Origin: Chelydra serpentina
Lineage: Eukaryota > Chordata > Testudines > Chelydridae
Length of the DNA stretch: 64,000 nt
Direction of reading: 5' to 3'
NCBI GenBank assembly: GCA_037349315.1
Contig: JBAIAC010000054.1
Coordinates: 248,001 to 312,000 of the forward strand
The position numbers were made by a program, and so were the translations under genes. How positions within the stretch are numbered: position 1 is the stretch's first letter; every line of letters starts with the position of its first letter. This document shows, in pieces, positions 1 to 15,000 of the stretch. Below the pieces are notes generated by a model. The model was not told the origin of the DNA. It saw only the letters and a list, made by a program, of their open reading frames with translations, and searched no databases.

Positions 1-3000
1 CCCTAGACCTCCCCACTGCCCACCACCTTCCTACAGACCCACCATCACAGCAGTACAGCACCCTGCACACCACACCGCTCACCCAGCGCCCCCTGCACAT
101 AGACCTCCCCACTGCCCGCCACCTTCCTGCAGACCCGCAATCACAGCTGTACAGCACCCTGCACACCACACCGCTCACCCAGCGCCTGCTGCCCATAGAC
201 CTCCCCACCGCCCACCACCTTCCTACAGACCCGCAATCACAGCTATACAGCACCCTGCACACCACACCGCTCACCCAGCACCCCCTGCCCATAGACCTCC
301 CCACCGCCCACCACTTTCCTACAGACCCGCAATCACAGCTATACAGCACCCTGCACACCACACCGCTCACCCAGCGCCCCCTGCACATAGAATTCCCCAC
401 CGCCCACCACCTTCCTACAGACCCGCAATCACAGCTGTACAGCACCCTGCACACCACACCGCTCACCCAGCGCCCCCTGCCCATAGACCTCCCCATTGCC
501 CAACACCTTCCTACAGACCCGCAATCACAGCTGTACAGCACCCTGCACACCACACCGCTCACCCAGCGCCCCCTGCCCATAGACCTCCCCATTGCCCAAC
601 ACCTTCCTACAGACCCGCCATCACAGCTGTACAGCACCCTGCACACCACAACGCTCGCCCAGCGCCCCCTGCACATAGACCTCCCCACTGCCCACCACCT
701 TCCTACAGACCTGCCATCACAGCTGTACAGCACACTGCACACCACACCGCTCACCCAGCGCCCCCTGCACATAGACCTCCCCACTGCCCACCACCTTCCT
801 ACAGACCCGCAATCACAGCTGTACAGCACCCTGCACACCACACCGCTCACCCAGCGCCTCCTGCCCATAGACCTCCCCACTGCCCAGCACCTTCCTACAG
901 ACCCGCAATCACAGCTGTACAGAACCCTGCACACCACACCGCTCACCCAGCGTCCCCTGCCCATAGACCTCCCCACTGCCCACCACCTTCCTACAGACCC
1001 GCAATCACAGCTGTACAGCACCCTGCACACCACACCGCTCACCCAGCGCCCCCTGCCCATAGACCTCCCCACTGCCCACCACCTTCCTACAGACCCGCAA
1101 TCACAGCTGTACACCACCCTGCACACCACACCGCTCACCCAGCGCCTCCTGCCCATAGACCTCCCCACTGCCCACCACCTTCCTACAGACCCGCAATCAC
1201 AGCTGTACAGCACCCTGCACACCACACCGCTCACCCAGCGCCCCCTGCACATAGACCTCCCCACTGCCCAGCACCTTCCTACAGACCCGCCATCACAGCT
1301 GTACAGCACCCTGCACACCACACCGCTCGCCCAGCGCCTGCTGCCCATAGACCTCCCCACTGCCCACCACCTTCCTACAGACCCGCAATCACAGCTGTAC
1401 AGCACCCTGCACACCACACCGCTCACCCAGCGTCCCCTGCACATAGACCTCCCCACCGCCCACCCCCTTCCTACAGACCCGCAATCACAGCTGTACAGCA
1501 CCCTGCACACCACACCTCTCACCCAGCTCCTCCTGCCCATAGACCTCCCCACTTCCCACCACATTCCTTCAGACCCGCAATCACAGCTGTACAGCACCCT
1601 GCACACCACACCACTCACCCAGCACCCCCTGCACATAGACCTCCCCACTGCCCACCACCTTCCTACAGACCCGCAATCACAGCTGTACAGCACCCTGCAC
1701 ACCACACCTCTCACCCAGCGCCTCCTGCACATAGACATCCCCACTGCCCACCACCTTCCTACAGACCCGCCATCACAGCTGTACAGCACCGTGCACACCA
1801 CAGCGCTCACCCAGTGACCCCTGCACATAGACCTCCCCACTGCCCAGCACCTTCCTACAGACCCGCAATCACAGCTGTACAGCACCCTGCACACCACAAC
1901 GCTCGCCCAGCGCCTCCTGCACATAGACCTCCCCACTGCCCACCACCTTCCTACAGACCCGCAATCACAGCTGTACAGCACCCTGCACACCACAGCGCTC
2001 GCCCAGCACCCCCTGCTCATAGACCTCCCCACTGCCCACCACCTTCCTACAGACCCGCAATCACAGCTGTACAGCACCCTGCACACCACACCACTCACCC
2101 AGCACCCCCTGCCCATAGACCTCCCCACTGCCCAGCACCTTCCTACAGACCCGCAATCACAGCAGTACAGCACCCTGCACACCACACCACTCACCCAGCA
2201 CCCCCTCCCCATAGACCTCCCCACTGCCCACCACCTTCCTTCAGACCCACAATCACAGCTGTACAGCACTCTGCACACCACACCGCTCACCCTGCGCCCC
2301 CTGCCCATAGACCTCCCCACTGCCCACCACCTTCCTACAGACCCGCCATCACAGCTGTACAGCACCCTGCACACCACAGTGCTCACCCAGCGCCCCCTGC
2401 ACATAGACCTCCCCACTGCCCACCACCTTCCTACCGACCCGCAATCACAGCTGTACAGCACCCTGCACACCACACCACTCACCCAGCACCCCCTGCACAT
2501 AGACCTCCCCACTGCCCACCCTCTTCCTACAGACCGGCCATCACAGCTGTACAGCACCCTGCATACCACACCGCTCACCCAGCACCCCCTGCACATAGAC
2601 CTCCCCACTGCCCAACACCTTCCTACAGACCCGCAATCACAGCTGTACAGCACCCTGCACACCACAGTGCTCACCCAGCGCCCCCTGCACATAGACCTCC
2701 CCACTGCCCAACACCTTCCTACAGACCCGCCATCACACCTGTACAGCACCGTGCACACCACACCGCTCACCCAGCGCCCCCTGCACATAGACCTCCCCAC
2801 TGCCCACCCCCTTCCTACAGACCCGCCATCACAGCTGTACAGCACCCTGCACACCACACCGCTCACCCAGCGCCCCCTGCACATAGACCTCCCCACTGCC
2901 CACCCCCTTCCTACAGACCCGCCATCACAGCTGTACAGCACCCTGCACACCACACCGCTCACCCAGCGCCCCCTGCACATAGACCTCCCCACTGCCCACC

Positions 3001-6000
3001 ACCTTCCTACAGACCCGCCATCACAGCTGTACAGCTCCCTGCACTCCACACCGCTCACCCAGCGCCTCCTGCCCATAGACATCCCCACTGCCCACCACCT
3101 TCCTACAGACCCGCAATCACAGCTGTACAGCACCCTGCACACCACACCGCTCACCCAGTGACCCCTGCACATAGACCTCCCCACTGCCCAGCACCTTCCT
3201 ACAGACCCGCAATCACAGCTGTACAGCACCCTGCACACCACACCGCTCACCCAGCGCCTCCTGCACATAGACCTCCCCACTGCCCACCACCTTCCTACAG
3301 ACCCGCAATCACAGCTGTACAGCACCCTGCACACCACACCACTCACCCAGCACCCCCTGCCCATAGACCTCCCCACTGCCCAGCACCTTCCTACAGACCC
3401 GCAATCACAGCAGTACAGCACCCTGCACACCACACCACTCACCCAGCACCCCCTGCCCATAGACCTCCCCACTGCCCACCACCTTCCTACAGACCCGCCA
3501 TCACAGCTGTACAGCACCCTGCACACCACAGTGCTCACCCAGCGCCCCCTGCACATAGACCTCCCCACTGCCCACCACCTTCCTACCGACCCGCCATCAC
3601 AGCTGTACAGCGCCCTGCACACCACACCGCTCACCCAGCGTCCCCTGCCCATAGACCTCCCCACTGCCCGCCACCTTCCTACAGACCCGCAATCACAGCT
3701 GTACAGCACCCTGCACACCACAGTGCTCACCCAGCGCCCCCTGCACATAGACCTCCCCACTGCCCAACACCTTCCTACAGACCCGCCATCACACCTGTAC
3801 AGCACCGTGCACACCACACCGCTCACCCAGCGCCCCCTGCACATAGACCTCCCCACTGCCCACCCCCTTCCTACAGACCCGCCATCACAGCTGTACAGCA
3901 CCCTGCACACCACAGCGCTCACCCAGCACCCCCTGCACATAGACCTCCCCACTGCCCACCACCTTCCTACAGACCCGCCATCACAGCTGTACAGCGCCCT
4001 GCACACCACACCGCTCACCCAGCGCCCCCTGCCCATAGACCTCCCCACTGCCCACCACCTTCCTACAGACCCGCAATCACAGCTGTACAGAACCCTGCAC
4101 ACCACACCGCTCACCCAGCACCCCCTGCACATAGACCTCCCCACTGCCCACCCTCTTCCTACAGACCGGCCATCACAGCTGTACAGCACCCTGCACACCA
4201 CACCGCTCACCCAGCACCCCCTGCACATAGACCTCCCCACTGCCCAGCACCTTCCTACAGACCCGCAATCACAGCTGTACAGCAACCTGAACACCACAAC
4301 GCTCACCCAGCGCCCCCTGCCCATAGATCTCCCCACTCCCCACCACCCTCCTACAGACCCGCAATCACAGCTGTACAGCTCCCTGCACACCACACCGCTC
4401 ACCCAGCACCTCCTGCCCATAGACCTCCCCACTGCCCACCACCTTCCTACAGACCCGCCATCACAGCTGTACAGCGCCCTGCACACCACACCGCTCACCC
4501 AGCGCCCCCTGCCCATAGACCTCCCCACTGCCCACCACCTTCCTACAGACCCGCAATCACAGCTGTACAGAACCCTGCACACCAAACCGCTCACCCAGCA
4601 CCCTCTGCACATAGACCTCCCCACTGCCCACCCTCTTCCTACAGACCGGCCATCACAGCTGTACAGCACCCTGCACACCACACCGCTCACCCAGCACCCC
4701 CTGCACATAGACCTCCCCACTGCCCACCACCTACCTACAGACCCGCAATCACAGCTGTACAGCACCCTGCACACCACACCGCTCACCCAGCACCCCCTGC
4801 ACATAGACCTCCCCACTGCCCAGCACCTTCCTACAGACCCGCAATCACAGCTGTACAGCAACCTGAACACCACAACGCTCACCCAGCGCCCCCTGCCCAT
4901 AGATCTCCCCACTCCCCACCACCCTCCTACAGACCCGCAATCACAGCTGTACAGCTCCCTGCACACCACACCGCTCACCCAGCACCTCCTGCCCATAGAC
5001 CTCCCCACTGCCCACCACCTTCCTACAGACCCGCCACCACAGCTGTACAGCACCCTGCACACCACACCGCTCACCCAGCGCCCCCTGCACATAGACCTCC
5101 CCACTGCCCACCACCTTCCTACAGACCCGCAATCACAGCTGTACAGCACCCTGCACACCACAGCGCTCACCCAGCGCCCCTTGCACATAGACCTCCCCAC
5201 TGCCCACCACCTTCCTACAGTTCCGCCATCACAGCTGTACAGCACCCTGCACTCCACACCGCTCACACAGCGCCCCCTGCACATAGACCTCCCCACTGCC
5301 CAGCACCTTCCTACAAACCCGCAATCACAGCTGTACAGCACCCTGCACACCACACCGCTCACCCAGCGCCTCCTGACCATAGACCTCCCCACCGCCCACC
5401 ACCTTCCTACAGACCCGCAATCACAGCTGTACAGCACCCTGCACACCACACCGCTCGCCCAGCACCCCCTGCACATAGACCTCCCCACTGCCCACCCCCT
5501 TCCTACAGACCCGCAATCACAGCAGTACAGCACCCTGCACTCCACACCGCTCACCCAGTGACCCCTGCACAGAGACCTCCCCACTGCCCACCACCTTCCT
5601 ACAGACCCGCCATCACAGCTGTACAGCACCCTGCACTCCACACCGCTCACCCAGTGACCCCTGCACATAGACCTCCCCACTGCCCACCACCTTCCTACAG
5701 ACCCGCCATCACAGCTGTACAGCACCCTGCACTCCACACCGCTCACCCAGTGACCCCTGCACATAGACCTCCCCCACCTTCCTACAGACCCGCAATCACA
5801 GCTGTACAGCACCCTGCACACCACACCACTCACCCAGCGCCTCCTGCCCATAGACGTCCCCACTGCCCACCACCTTCCTACAGACCCGCAATCACAGCTG
5901 TACAGCACCCTGCAGTCCACACTGCTCACCCAGAGCCCCATGCACATAGAATTCCCCACTGCCCAACACTTTCCTACAGACCCGCCATCACAACTGTACA

Positions 6001-9000
6001 GCACCCTGCACACCACACCGCTCACCCAGCGCCTCCTGCCCATAGACCTCCCCACTGCCCACCACCTTCCTACAGACCCGCCATAACAACTGTACAGCAC
6101 CCTGCACACCACACCGCTCCCCCAGCTCCCCCTGCACATAGACCTCCCCACTGACCACCACCTTCCTACAGACCCGCAATCACAGCTGTACAGCACCCTG
6201 CACACCACACCGCTCACCCAGCGCCTGCTGCCCATAGACCTCCCCACCGCCCACCACCTTCCTACAGACCCGCAATCACAGCTGTACAGCACCCTGCACA
6301 CCACACCGCTCACCCAGCGCCCCCTGCACATAGACCTCCCCACTGCCCACCACCTACCTACAGACCCGCAATCACAGCTGTACAGCACCCTGCACTCCAC
6401 ACCGCTCACCCAGCACCCCCTGCACATAGACCTCCCCACTGCCCACCACCTTCCTACAGACCCGCCATCACAACTGTACAGCACCCTGCACACCACACCG
6501 CTCACCCAGCGCCCCCTGCACATAGACCTCCCCACTGCCCAGCACCTTCCTACAGACCCGCAATCACAGCTGTACAGCACCCTGCACTCCACACCGCCCA
6601 CCCAGCGCCCCCTGCACATAGACCTCCCCACTGCCCACCACCTTCCTACAGACCCGCAATCACAGCTGTACAGCACCCTGCACACCACACCGCTCACCCA
6701 GCACCCCCTGCACATAGACCTCCCCACTGCCCACCACCTTCCTACAGACCCGCCATCACAGCTGTACAGCACCCTGCACACCACACCGCTCACCCAGCGT
6801 CCCCTGCCCCTAGACCTCCCCACTGCCCACCACCTTCCTACAGACCCGCAATCACAGCTGTACAGCACCCTGCACTCCACACCGCTCACCCAGCGCCTGC
6901 TGCCCATAGACCTCCCCACCGCCCACCACCTTCCTACAGACCCGCAATCACAGCTGTACAGCACCCTGCACACCACACCGCTCACCCAGCGCCCCCTGCA
7001 CATAGAATTCCCCACCGCCCACCACCTTCCTACAGACCCGCAATCACAGCTGTACAGCACCCTGCACACCACACCGCTCACCCAGCGCCCCCTGCCCATA
7101 GACCTCCCCATTGCCCAACACCTTCCTACAGACCCGCAATCACAGCTGTACAGCACCCTGCACACCACACCGCTCACCCAGCGCCCCCTGCCCATAGACC
7201 TCCCCATTGCCCAACACCTTCCTACAGACCCGCCATCACAGCTGTACAGCACCCTGCACACCACAACGCTCGCCCAGTGCCCCCTGCACATACACCTCCC
7301 CACTGCCCACCACCTTCCTACAGACCTGCCATCACAGCTGTACAGCACCCTGCACACCACACCGCTCACCCAGCGCCCCCTGCACATAGACCTCCCCACT
7401 GCCCACCACCTACCTACAGACCCGCAATCACAGCTGTACAGCACCCTGCACACCACACCGCTCACCCAGCGCCTCCTGCCCATAGACCTCCCCACTGCCC
7501 AGTACCTTCCTACAGACCCGCAATCACAGCTGTACAGCACCCTGCACACCACACCTCTCACCCAGCGTCCCCTGCCCATAGACCTTCCCACTGCCCACCA
7601 CCTTCCTACAGACCCGCAATCACAGCTGTGCAGCACCCTGCACACCACACCTCTCACCCAGCGCCCCCTGCACATAGACCTCCCCACTGCCCAGCACCTT
7701 CCTACAGACCCGCAATCACAGCTGTACAGCACCCTGCACACCACACCGCTCACCCAGCGCCCCCTGCCCATAGACCTCCCCACTGCCCACCACCTTCCTA
7801 CAGACCCGCAATCACAGCTGTACACCACCCTGCACACCACACCGCTCACCCAGCGCCTCCTGCCCATAGACCTCCCCAGTGCCCACCACCTTCCTACAGA
7901 CCCACCATCACAGCTGTACAGCACCCCGCACACCACACCGCTCACCCAGCGTCCCCTGCAGATAAACCTCCCCACTGCCCACCACCTTCCTACAGACCCG
8001 CAATCACAGCTGTACAGCACCCTGCACACCACACTGCTCACCCAGCGCCCCCTGCCCATAGACCTCCCCACTGCCCAACACCTTCCTAGAGACCCGCAAT
8101 CACAGCTGTACAGCACCCTGCACACCACACCGCTCGCCCAGCACCCCCTGCCCATAGACCTCCCCACTGCCCAACACCTTCCTACAGACCCGCAATCACA
8201 GCTGTACAGCACCCTGCACACCACACCGCTCACCCAGCGCCTAATGCCCATAGACCTCCCCACTGCCCTCCACCTTCCTACAGACCCGCAATCACAGCTG
8301 TACAGCACCCTGCACACCACACCGCTCACCCAGCGCCCCCTGCACATAGACCTCCCCACTGCCCTCCACCTTCCTACAGACCCGCAATCACAGCTGTACA
8401 GCACCCTGCACACCACACCGCTCACCCAGCGCCCCCTGCACATAGACCTCCCCACTGCCCACCCCCTTCCTACAGACCCGCAATCACAGCTGTACAGCAC
8501 CCTGCACACCACACCACTCGCCCAGCACCCCCTGCACATAGACCTCCCCACTGCCCACCACCTTCCTACAGACCCACCATCACAGCTGTACAGCACCCTG
8601 CACACCACACCGCTCACCCAGCGTCCCCTGCACATAGACCTCCCCATTGCCCAGCACCTTCCTACAGACCCGCAATCACAGCTGTACAGCACCCTGCACA
8701 CCACACCGCTCGCCCAGCACCCCCTGCCCATAGACCTCCCCACTGCCCACCCCCTTCCTACAGACCGGCCATCACAGCTGTACAGCACCCTGCACACCAC
8801 AGCGCTCACCCAGCACCCCCTGCACATAGACCTCCCCACTGCCCACCACCTTCCTACAGACCCGCCACCACAGCTGTACAGCACCCTGCACACCACACCG
8901 CTCACCCAGCGCCTCCTGCACATAGACCTCCCCACTGCCCACCCCATTCCTACAGACCCGCAATCACAGCTGTACAGCTCCCTGCACACCACAGTGCTCA

Positions 9001-12000
9001 CCCAGCGCCTCCTGCACATAGACCTCCCCACTGCCCACCCCATTCCTACAGACCCGCAATCACAGCTGTACAGCACCCTGCACACCACAGCGCTCACCCA
9101 GCGCCCTCTGCACATAGACCTCCCCACTGCCCACCACCTTCCTACAGACCCGAAATCACAACTGTACAGCACCCTGCACACCACAGCGCTCACCCAGCGC
9201 CTCCTGCACATAGACCTCCCCACTGCCCACCCCCTTCCTACAGACCCGCAATCACAGCTGTACAGCACCCTGCACACCACACCGCTCACCCAACACCCCC
9301 TGCACATAGACCTCCCCACTGCCCACCCCCTTCCTACAGACCCGCAATCACAGCTGTACAGCACCCTGCACACCACAGCGCTCACCCAGCACCCCCTGCA
9401 CATAGACCTCCCCACTGCCCACCCCCTTCCTACAGACCCGCAATCACAGCTGTACAGCACCCTGCACACCACACCGCTCACCCAGCGTCCCCTGCACATA
9501 GACCTCCCTACTGCCCACCCCCTTCCTACAGACCCGCAATCACAACTGCACAGCACCCTGCACACCACACCGCTCACCCAGCAGCCCCTGCACATAGACC
9601 TCCCCACTGCCCACCACCTTCCTACAGACCCGCAATCACAGCTGTACAGCACCCTGCACACCACACCACTCACCCAGCACCCCCTGCCCATAGACCTCCC
9701 CACTGCCCACCACCTTCCTACAGACCCGCCATCACAGCTGTACAGCACTCTGCACACCACACCGCTCACCCAGCGCCTCCTGCACATAGACCTCCCCACT
9801 GCCCACCACCTTCCTACATACCCACCATCACAGCTGTACAGCACCCTGCACACCACACCGCTCACCCAGCGCCCCCTGCACATAGACCTCCCCACTGCCC
9901 ACCACCTTCCTACAGACCCGCAATCACAGCTGTACAGCACCCTGCACACCACAGCGCTCACCCAGCACCCCCTGCACATAGACCTCCCCACTGCCCAGCA
10001 CCTTCCTACAGACCCGCCATCACAGCTGTACAGCACCCTGCACACCACACCGCTCACCCAGCGCCCCCTGCCCATAGACCTCCCCACTGCCCAGCACCTT
10101 CCTACAGACCCGCCATCACAGCTGTACAGCACCCTGCACAGCACAGCGCTCACCCAGCGCCCCCTGCACATAGACCTCCCCACTGCCCAACACCTTCCTA
10201 CAGACCCGCCATCACAGCTGTACAGCACCCTGCACACCACACCGCTCACCCAGCACCCCCTGCACATAGACCTCCCCACTGCCCACCACCTTCCTACAGA
10301 CCCGCCATCACAGCTGTACAGCACCCTGCACACCACACCGGTCACCCAGCGTCCCCTGCACATAGACCTCCCCACTGCCCACCACCTTCCTACAGACCGG
10401 CCATCACAGCTGTACAGCACCCTGCACACCACAGCGCTCACCCAGCGTCCCCTGCACATAGACCTCCCCACTTCCCACCACCTACCTACAGACCCGCAAT
10501 CACAGCTGTACAGCTCCCTGCACACCACAGTGCTCACCCAGCGCCTCCTGCACATAGACCTCCCCACTGCCCACCACCTTCCTACAGACCCGCAATCACA
10601 GCTGTACAGCACCCTGCACACCACACCGCTCACCCAGCACCCCATGCCCATAGACCTCCCCACCGCCCACCCCCTTCCTACAGACCGGCCATCACAGCTG
10701 TACAGCACCCTGCACACCACAGCGCTCACCCAGCACTCCCTGCCCATAGATCTCCCCACTGCCCACCACCCTCCTACAGACCCGCAATCACAGCTGTACA
10801 GCTCCCTGCACACCACACCGCTCACCCAGCGCCCCCTGCACATAGACCTCCCCACCGCCCACCACCTTCCTACAGACCCGCCACCACAGCTGTACAGCGC
10901 CCTGCACACCACACCGCTCACCCAGCACCCCCTGCCCATAGACCTCCTCACTGCCCACCACCTTCCTACAGACCCGCAATCACAGCTGTACAGCACCCTG
11001 CACACCACACCGCTCACCCAGCGCCCCCTGCACATAGACCTCCCCACTGCCCAGCACCTTCCTACAGATCCGCAATCACAGCTGTACAGCACCCTGCACA
11101 CCACAGCGCTCACCCAGCGCCCCCTGCCCATAGACCTCCCCACTGCCCACCACATTCCTACAGACCCGCAATCACAGCTGTACAGCACCCTGCACTCCAC
11201 ACCGCTCACCCAGCGCCCCCTTCCCTTAGACCTCCCCACTGCCCAGGACCTTCCTACAGACCCACAATCACAGCTGTACAGCACCCTGCACACCACACCG
11301 CTCAACCAGCGCCTAATGCACATAGACCTCCCCACTGCCCACCACCTTCCTACAGACCCGCAATCACAGCTGTACAGCACCCTGCACACCACACCACTCA
11401 CCCAGCACCCCCTGCCCATAGACCTCCCCACTGCCCACCACCTTCCTACAGACCCGCCATCACAGCTGTACAGCACCCTGCACACCACACCGCTCACCCA
11501 GCACCCCCTGCACATAGACCTCCCCACTGCCCACCACCTTCCTACAGACCCGCAATCACAGCTGTACAGCACCCTGCACACCACACCGCTCACCCAGCAC
11601 CCCCTGCCCATAGACCTCCCCACTGCCCACCACCTTCCTACAGACCCGCAATCACAGCTGTACAGCACCCTGCACACCACAGCGCTCACCCAGCACCCCC
11701 TGCACATAGACCTCCCCACTGCCCAGCACCTTCCTACAGACCCGCCATCACAGCTGTACAGCACCCTGCACACCACACCGCTCACCCAACGCCCCCTGCC
11801 CCTAGACCTCCCCACTGCCCAGCACCTTCCTACAGACCCGCCATCACAGCTGTACAGCACCCTGCACAGCACAGCGCTCACCCAGCGCCCCCTGCACATA
11901 GACCTCCCCACTGCCCAACACCTTCCTACAGACCCGCAATCACAGCTGTACAGCACCCTGCACACCACACCCCTCACCCAGCACTTCCTGCACATAGACC

Positions 12001-15000
12001 TCCCCACTGCCCAGCACCTTCCTACAGACCCGCCATCACAGCTGTACAGCACCCTGCACACCACACCGGTCACCCAGCGTCCCCTGCACATAGACCTCCC
12101 CACTGCCCACCACCTTCCTACAGACCGGCCATCACAGCTGTACAGCACCCTGCACACCACACCGCTCACCCAGCACCTCCTGCACATAGACCTCCCCACT
12201 TCCCACCACCTACCTACAGACCCGCAATCACAGCTGTACAGCTCCCTGCACACCACAGTGCTCACCCAGCGCCTCCTGCACATAGACCTCCCCACTGCCC
12301 ACCACCTTCCTACAGACCCGCAATCACAGCTGTACAGCACCCTGCACACCACAGCGCTCACCCAGTGCCCCCTGCACATAGACCTCCCCACTGCCCACCA
12401 CCCTCCTACAGACCCGCAATCACAGCTGTACAGCTCCCTGCACACCACACCGCTCACCCAGCGCCCCCTGCACATAGACCTCCCCACCGCCCACCACCTT
12501 CCTACAGACCCGCCACCACAGCTGTACAGCGCCCTGCACACCACACCGCTCACCCAGCACCCCCTGCCCATAGACCTCCTCACTGCCCACCACCTTCCTA
12601 CAGACCCGCCATCACAGCTGTACAGCACCCTGCACACCACAGCGCTCACCCAGCACCTCCTGCCCATAGACCTCCCCACTGCCCACCACCTTCCTACAGA
12701 CCCGCAATCACAGCTGTACAGCACCCTGCACACCACACCGCTCACCCAGCACCTCCTGCCCATAGACCTCCCCACTGCCCACCCCCTTCCTACAGACCCG
12801 CCATCACAGCAGTACAGCACCCTGCACACCACAGTGCTCACCCAGCGCCTCCTGCCCATAGACCTCCCCACTGCCCAGCACCTTCCTACAGACCCGCAAT
12901 CACAGCAGTACAGCACCCTGCACATCACACCGCTCACCCAGCACCCCCTGCACATAGACCTCCCCACTGCCCACCCCCTTCCTACAGACCCGCAATCACA
13001 GCTGTACAGCACCCTGAACACCACACCGCTCACCCAGCGCCCCCTGCACATAGACCTCCCCACTGCCCACCACCTTCCTGCAGACCCGCAATCACAGCTG
13101 TACAGCACCCTGCACACCACACCGCTCACCCAGCGCCTCCTGCACATAAACCTCCCCATTGCCCAACACCTACCTACAGACCCGCCATCACAGCTGTACA
13201 GCACCCTGCACACCACACCGCTCACCCAGCACCCCCTGCACATAGACCTCCCCACTGCCCACCACATTCCTACAGACCCGCAATCACAGCTGTACAGCAC
13301 CCTGCACTCCACACCGCTCACCCAGCGCCCCCTGCACATAGACCTCCCCACTGCCCACCACCTTCCTACAGACCCGCCATCACAGCTGTACAGCACCCTG
13401 CACACCACACCGCTCACCCAGCGCCTCCTGCCCATAGACCTCCCCACTGCCCACCACCTTCCTACAGACCCGAAATCACAGCTGTACAGCACCCTGCACA
13501 CCACACCGCTCACCCAGCACCCCCTGCACATAGACCTCCCCACTGCCCACCACCTTCCTACAGACCCGCAATCACAGCTGTACAGCACCCTGCACACCAC
13601 ACCGCTCACCTAGTGACCCCTGCACATAGACCTCCCCACTGCCCACCACCCTCCTACAGACCCACAATCACATCTGTACAGCAGCCTGCACTCCACACCG
13701 CTCACCCAGCGCCCCCTGCACATAGACCTCCCCACTGCCCAGCACCTTCCTACAGACCCGCCATCACAGCTGTACAGCACCCTGCACTCCACCCTGCTCA
13801 CCCAGAGCCCCCTGCACATAGACCTCCCCACTGCCCACCACCTTCCTACAGACCCGCAATCACAGCTGTACAGCACCCTGCACACCACACCGCTCACCCA
13901 GCACCCCCTGCACATAGACCTCCCCACCGCCCACCACCTTCCTACAGACCCGCCACCACAGCTGTACAGCGCCCTGCACACCACACCGCTCACCCAGCAC
14001 CCCCTGCCCATAGACCTCCTCACTGCCCACCACCTTCCTACAGACCCGCAATCACAGCTGTACAGCACCCTGCACACCACACCGCTCACCCAGCACCCCC
14101 TGCACATAGACCTCCCCACTGCCCACCCCCTTCCTACAGACCCGCAATCACAGCTGTACAGCACCCTGAACACCACACCGCTCACCCAGCACCCCCTGCC
14201 CATAGACCTCCCCACCGCCCACCTCCTTCCTACAGACCCGCAATCACAGCTGTACAGCACCCTGCACACCACACCGCTCACCCAGCACCCCCTGCACAGA
14301 GACCTCCCCACTGCCCACCCCCTTCCTACAGACCCGCAATCACAGCTGTACAGCACCCTGAACACCACACCGCTCACCCAGCGCCCCCTGCACATAGACC
14401 TCCCCACTGCCCACCACCTTCCTGCAGACCCGCAATCACAGCTGTACAGCACCCTGCACACCACACCGCTCACCCAGCGCCCCCTTCACATAGACCTCCC
14501 CACTGCCCACCCCCTTCCTACAGACCCGCAATCACAGCTGTACAGCACCCTGAACACCACACCGCTCACCCAGCGCCCCCTGCACATAGACCTCCCCACT
14601 GCCCACCACCTTCCTGCAGACCCGCAATCACAGCTGTACAGCACCCTGCACACCACACCGCTCACCCAGCGCCCCCTTCACATAGACCTCCCCACTGCCC
14701 ACCACCTTCCTACAGACCCGCCACCACAGCTGTACAGCACCCTGCACACCACACCGCTCACCCAGCGCCTCCTGCACATAGACCTCCCCATTGCCCACCA
14801 CATTCCTACAGACCCGCAATCACAGCTGTACAGCACCCTGCACTCCACACCGCTCACCCAGCGCCCCCTTCCCTTAGACCTCCCCACTGCCCAGCACCTT
14901 CCTACAGACCCACAATCACAGCTGTACAGCACCCTGCACACCACACCGCTCAACCAGCGCCTAATGCACATAGACCTCCCCACTGCCCACCACCTTCCTA

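Noticed and set aside
8244..13613. A 1789-codon frame starting with ATG in the third + frame
   Set aside because: Same satellite in another frame; the ATG is a chance variant (CTAATGCCC) and the frame has many stops elsewhere in the array.
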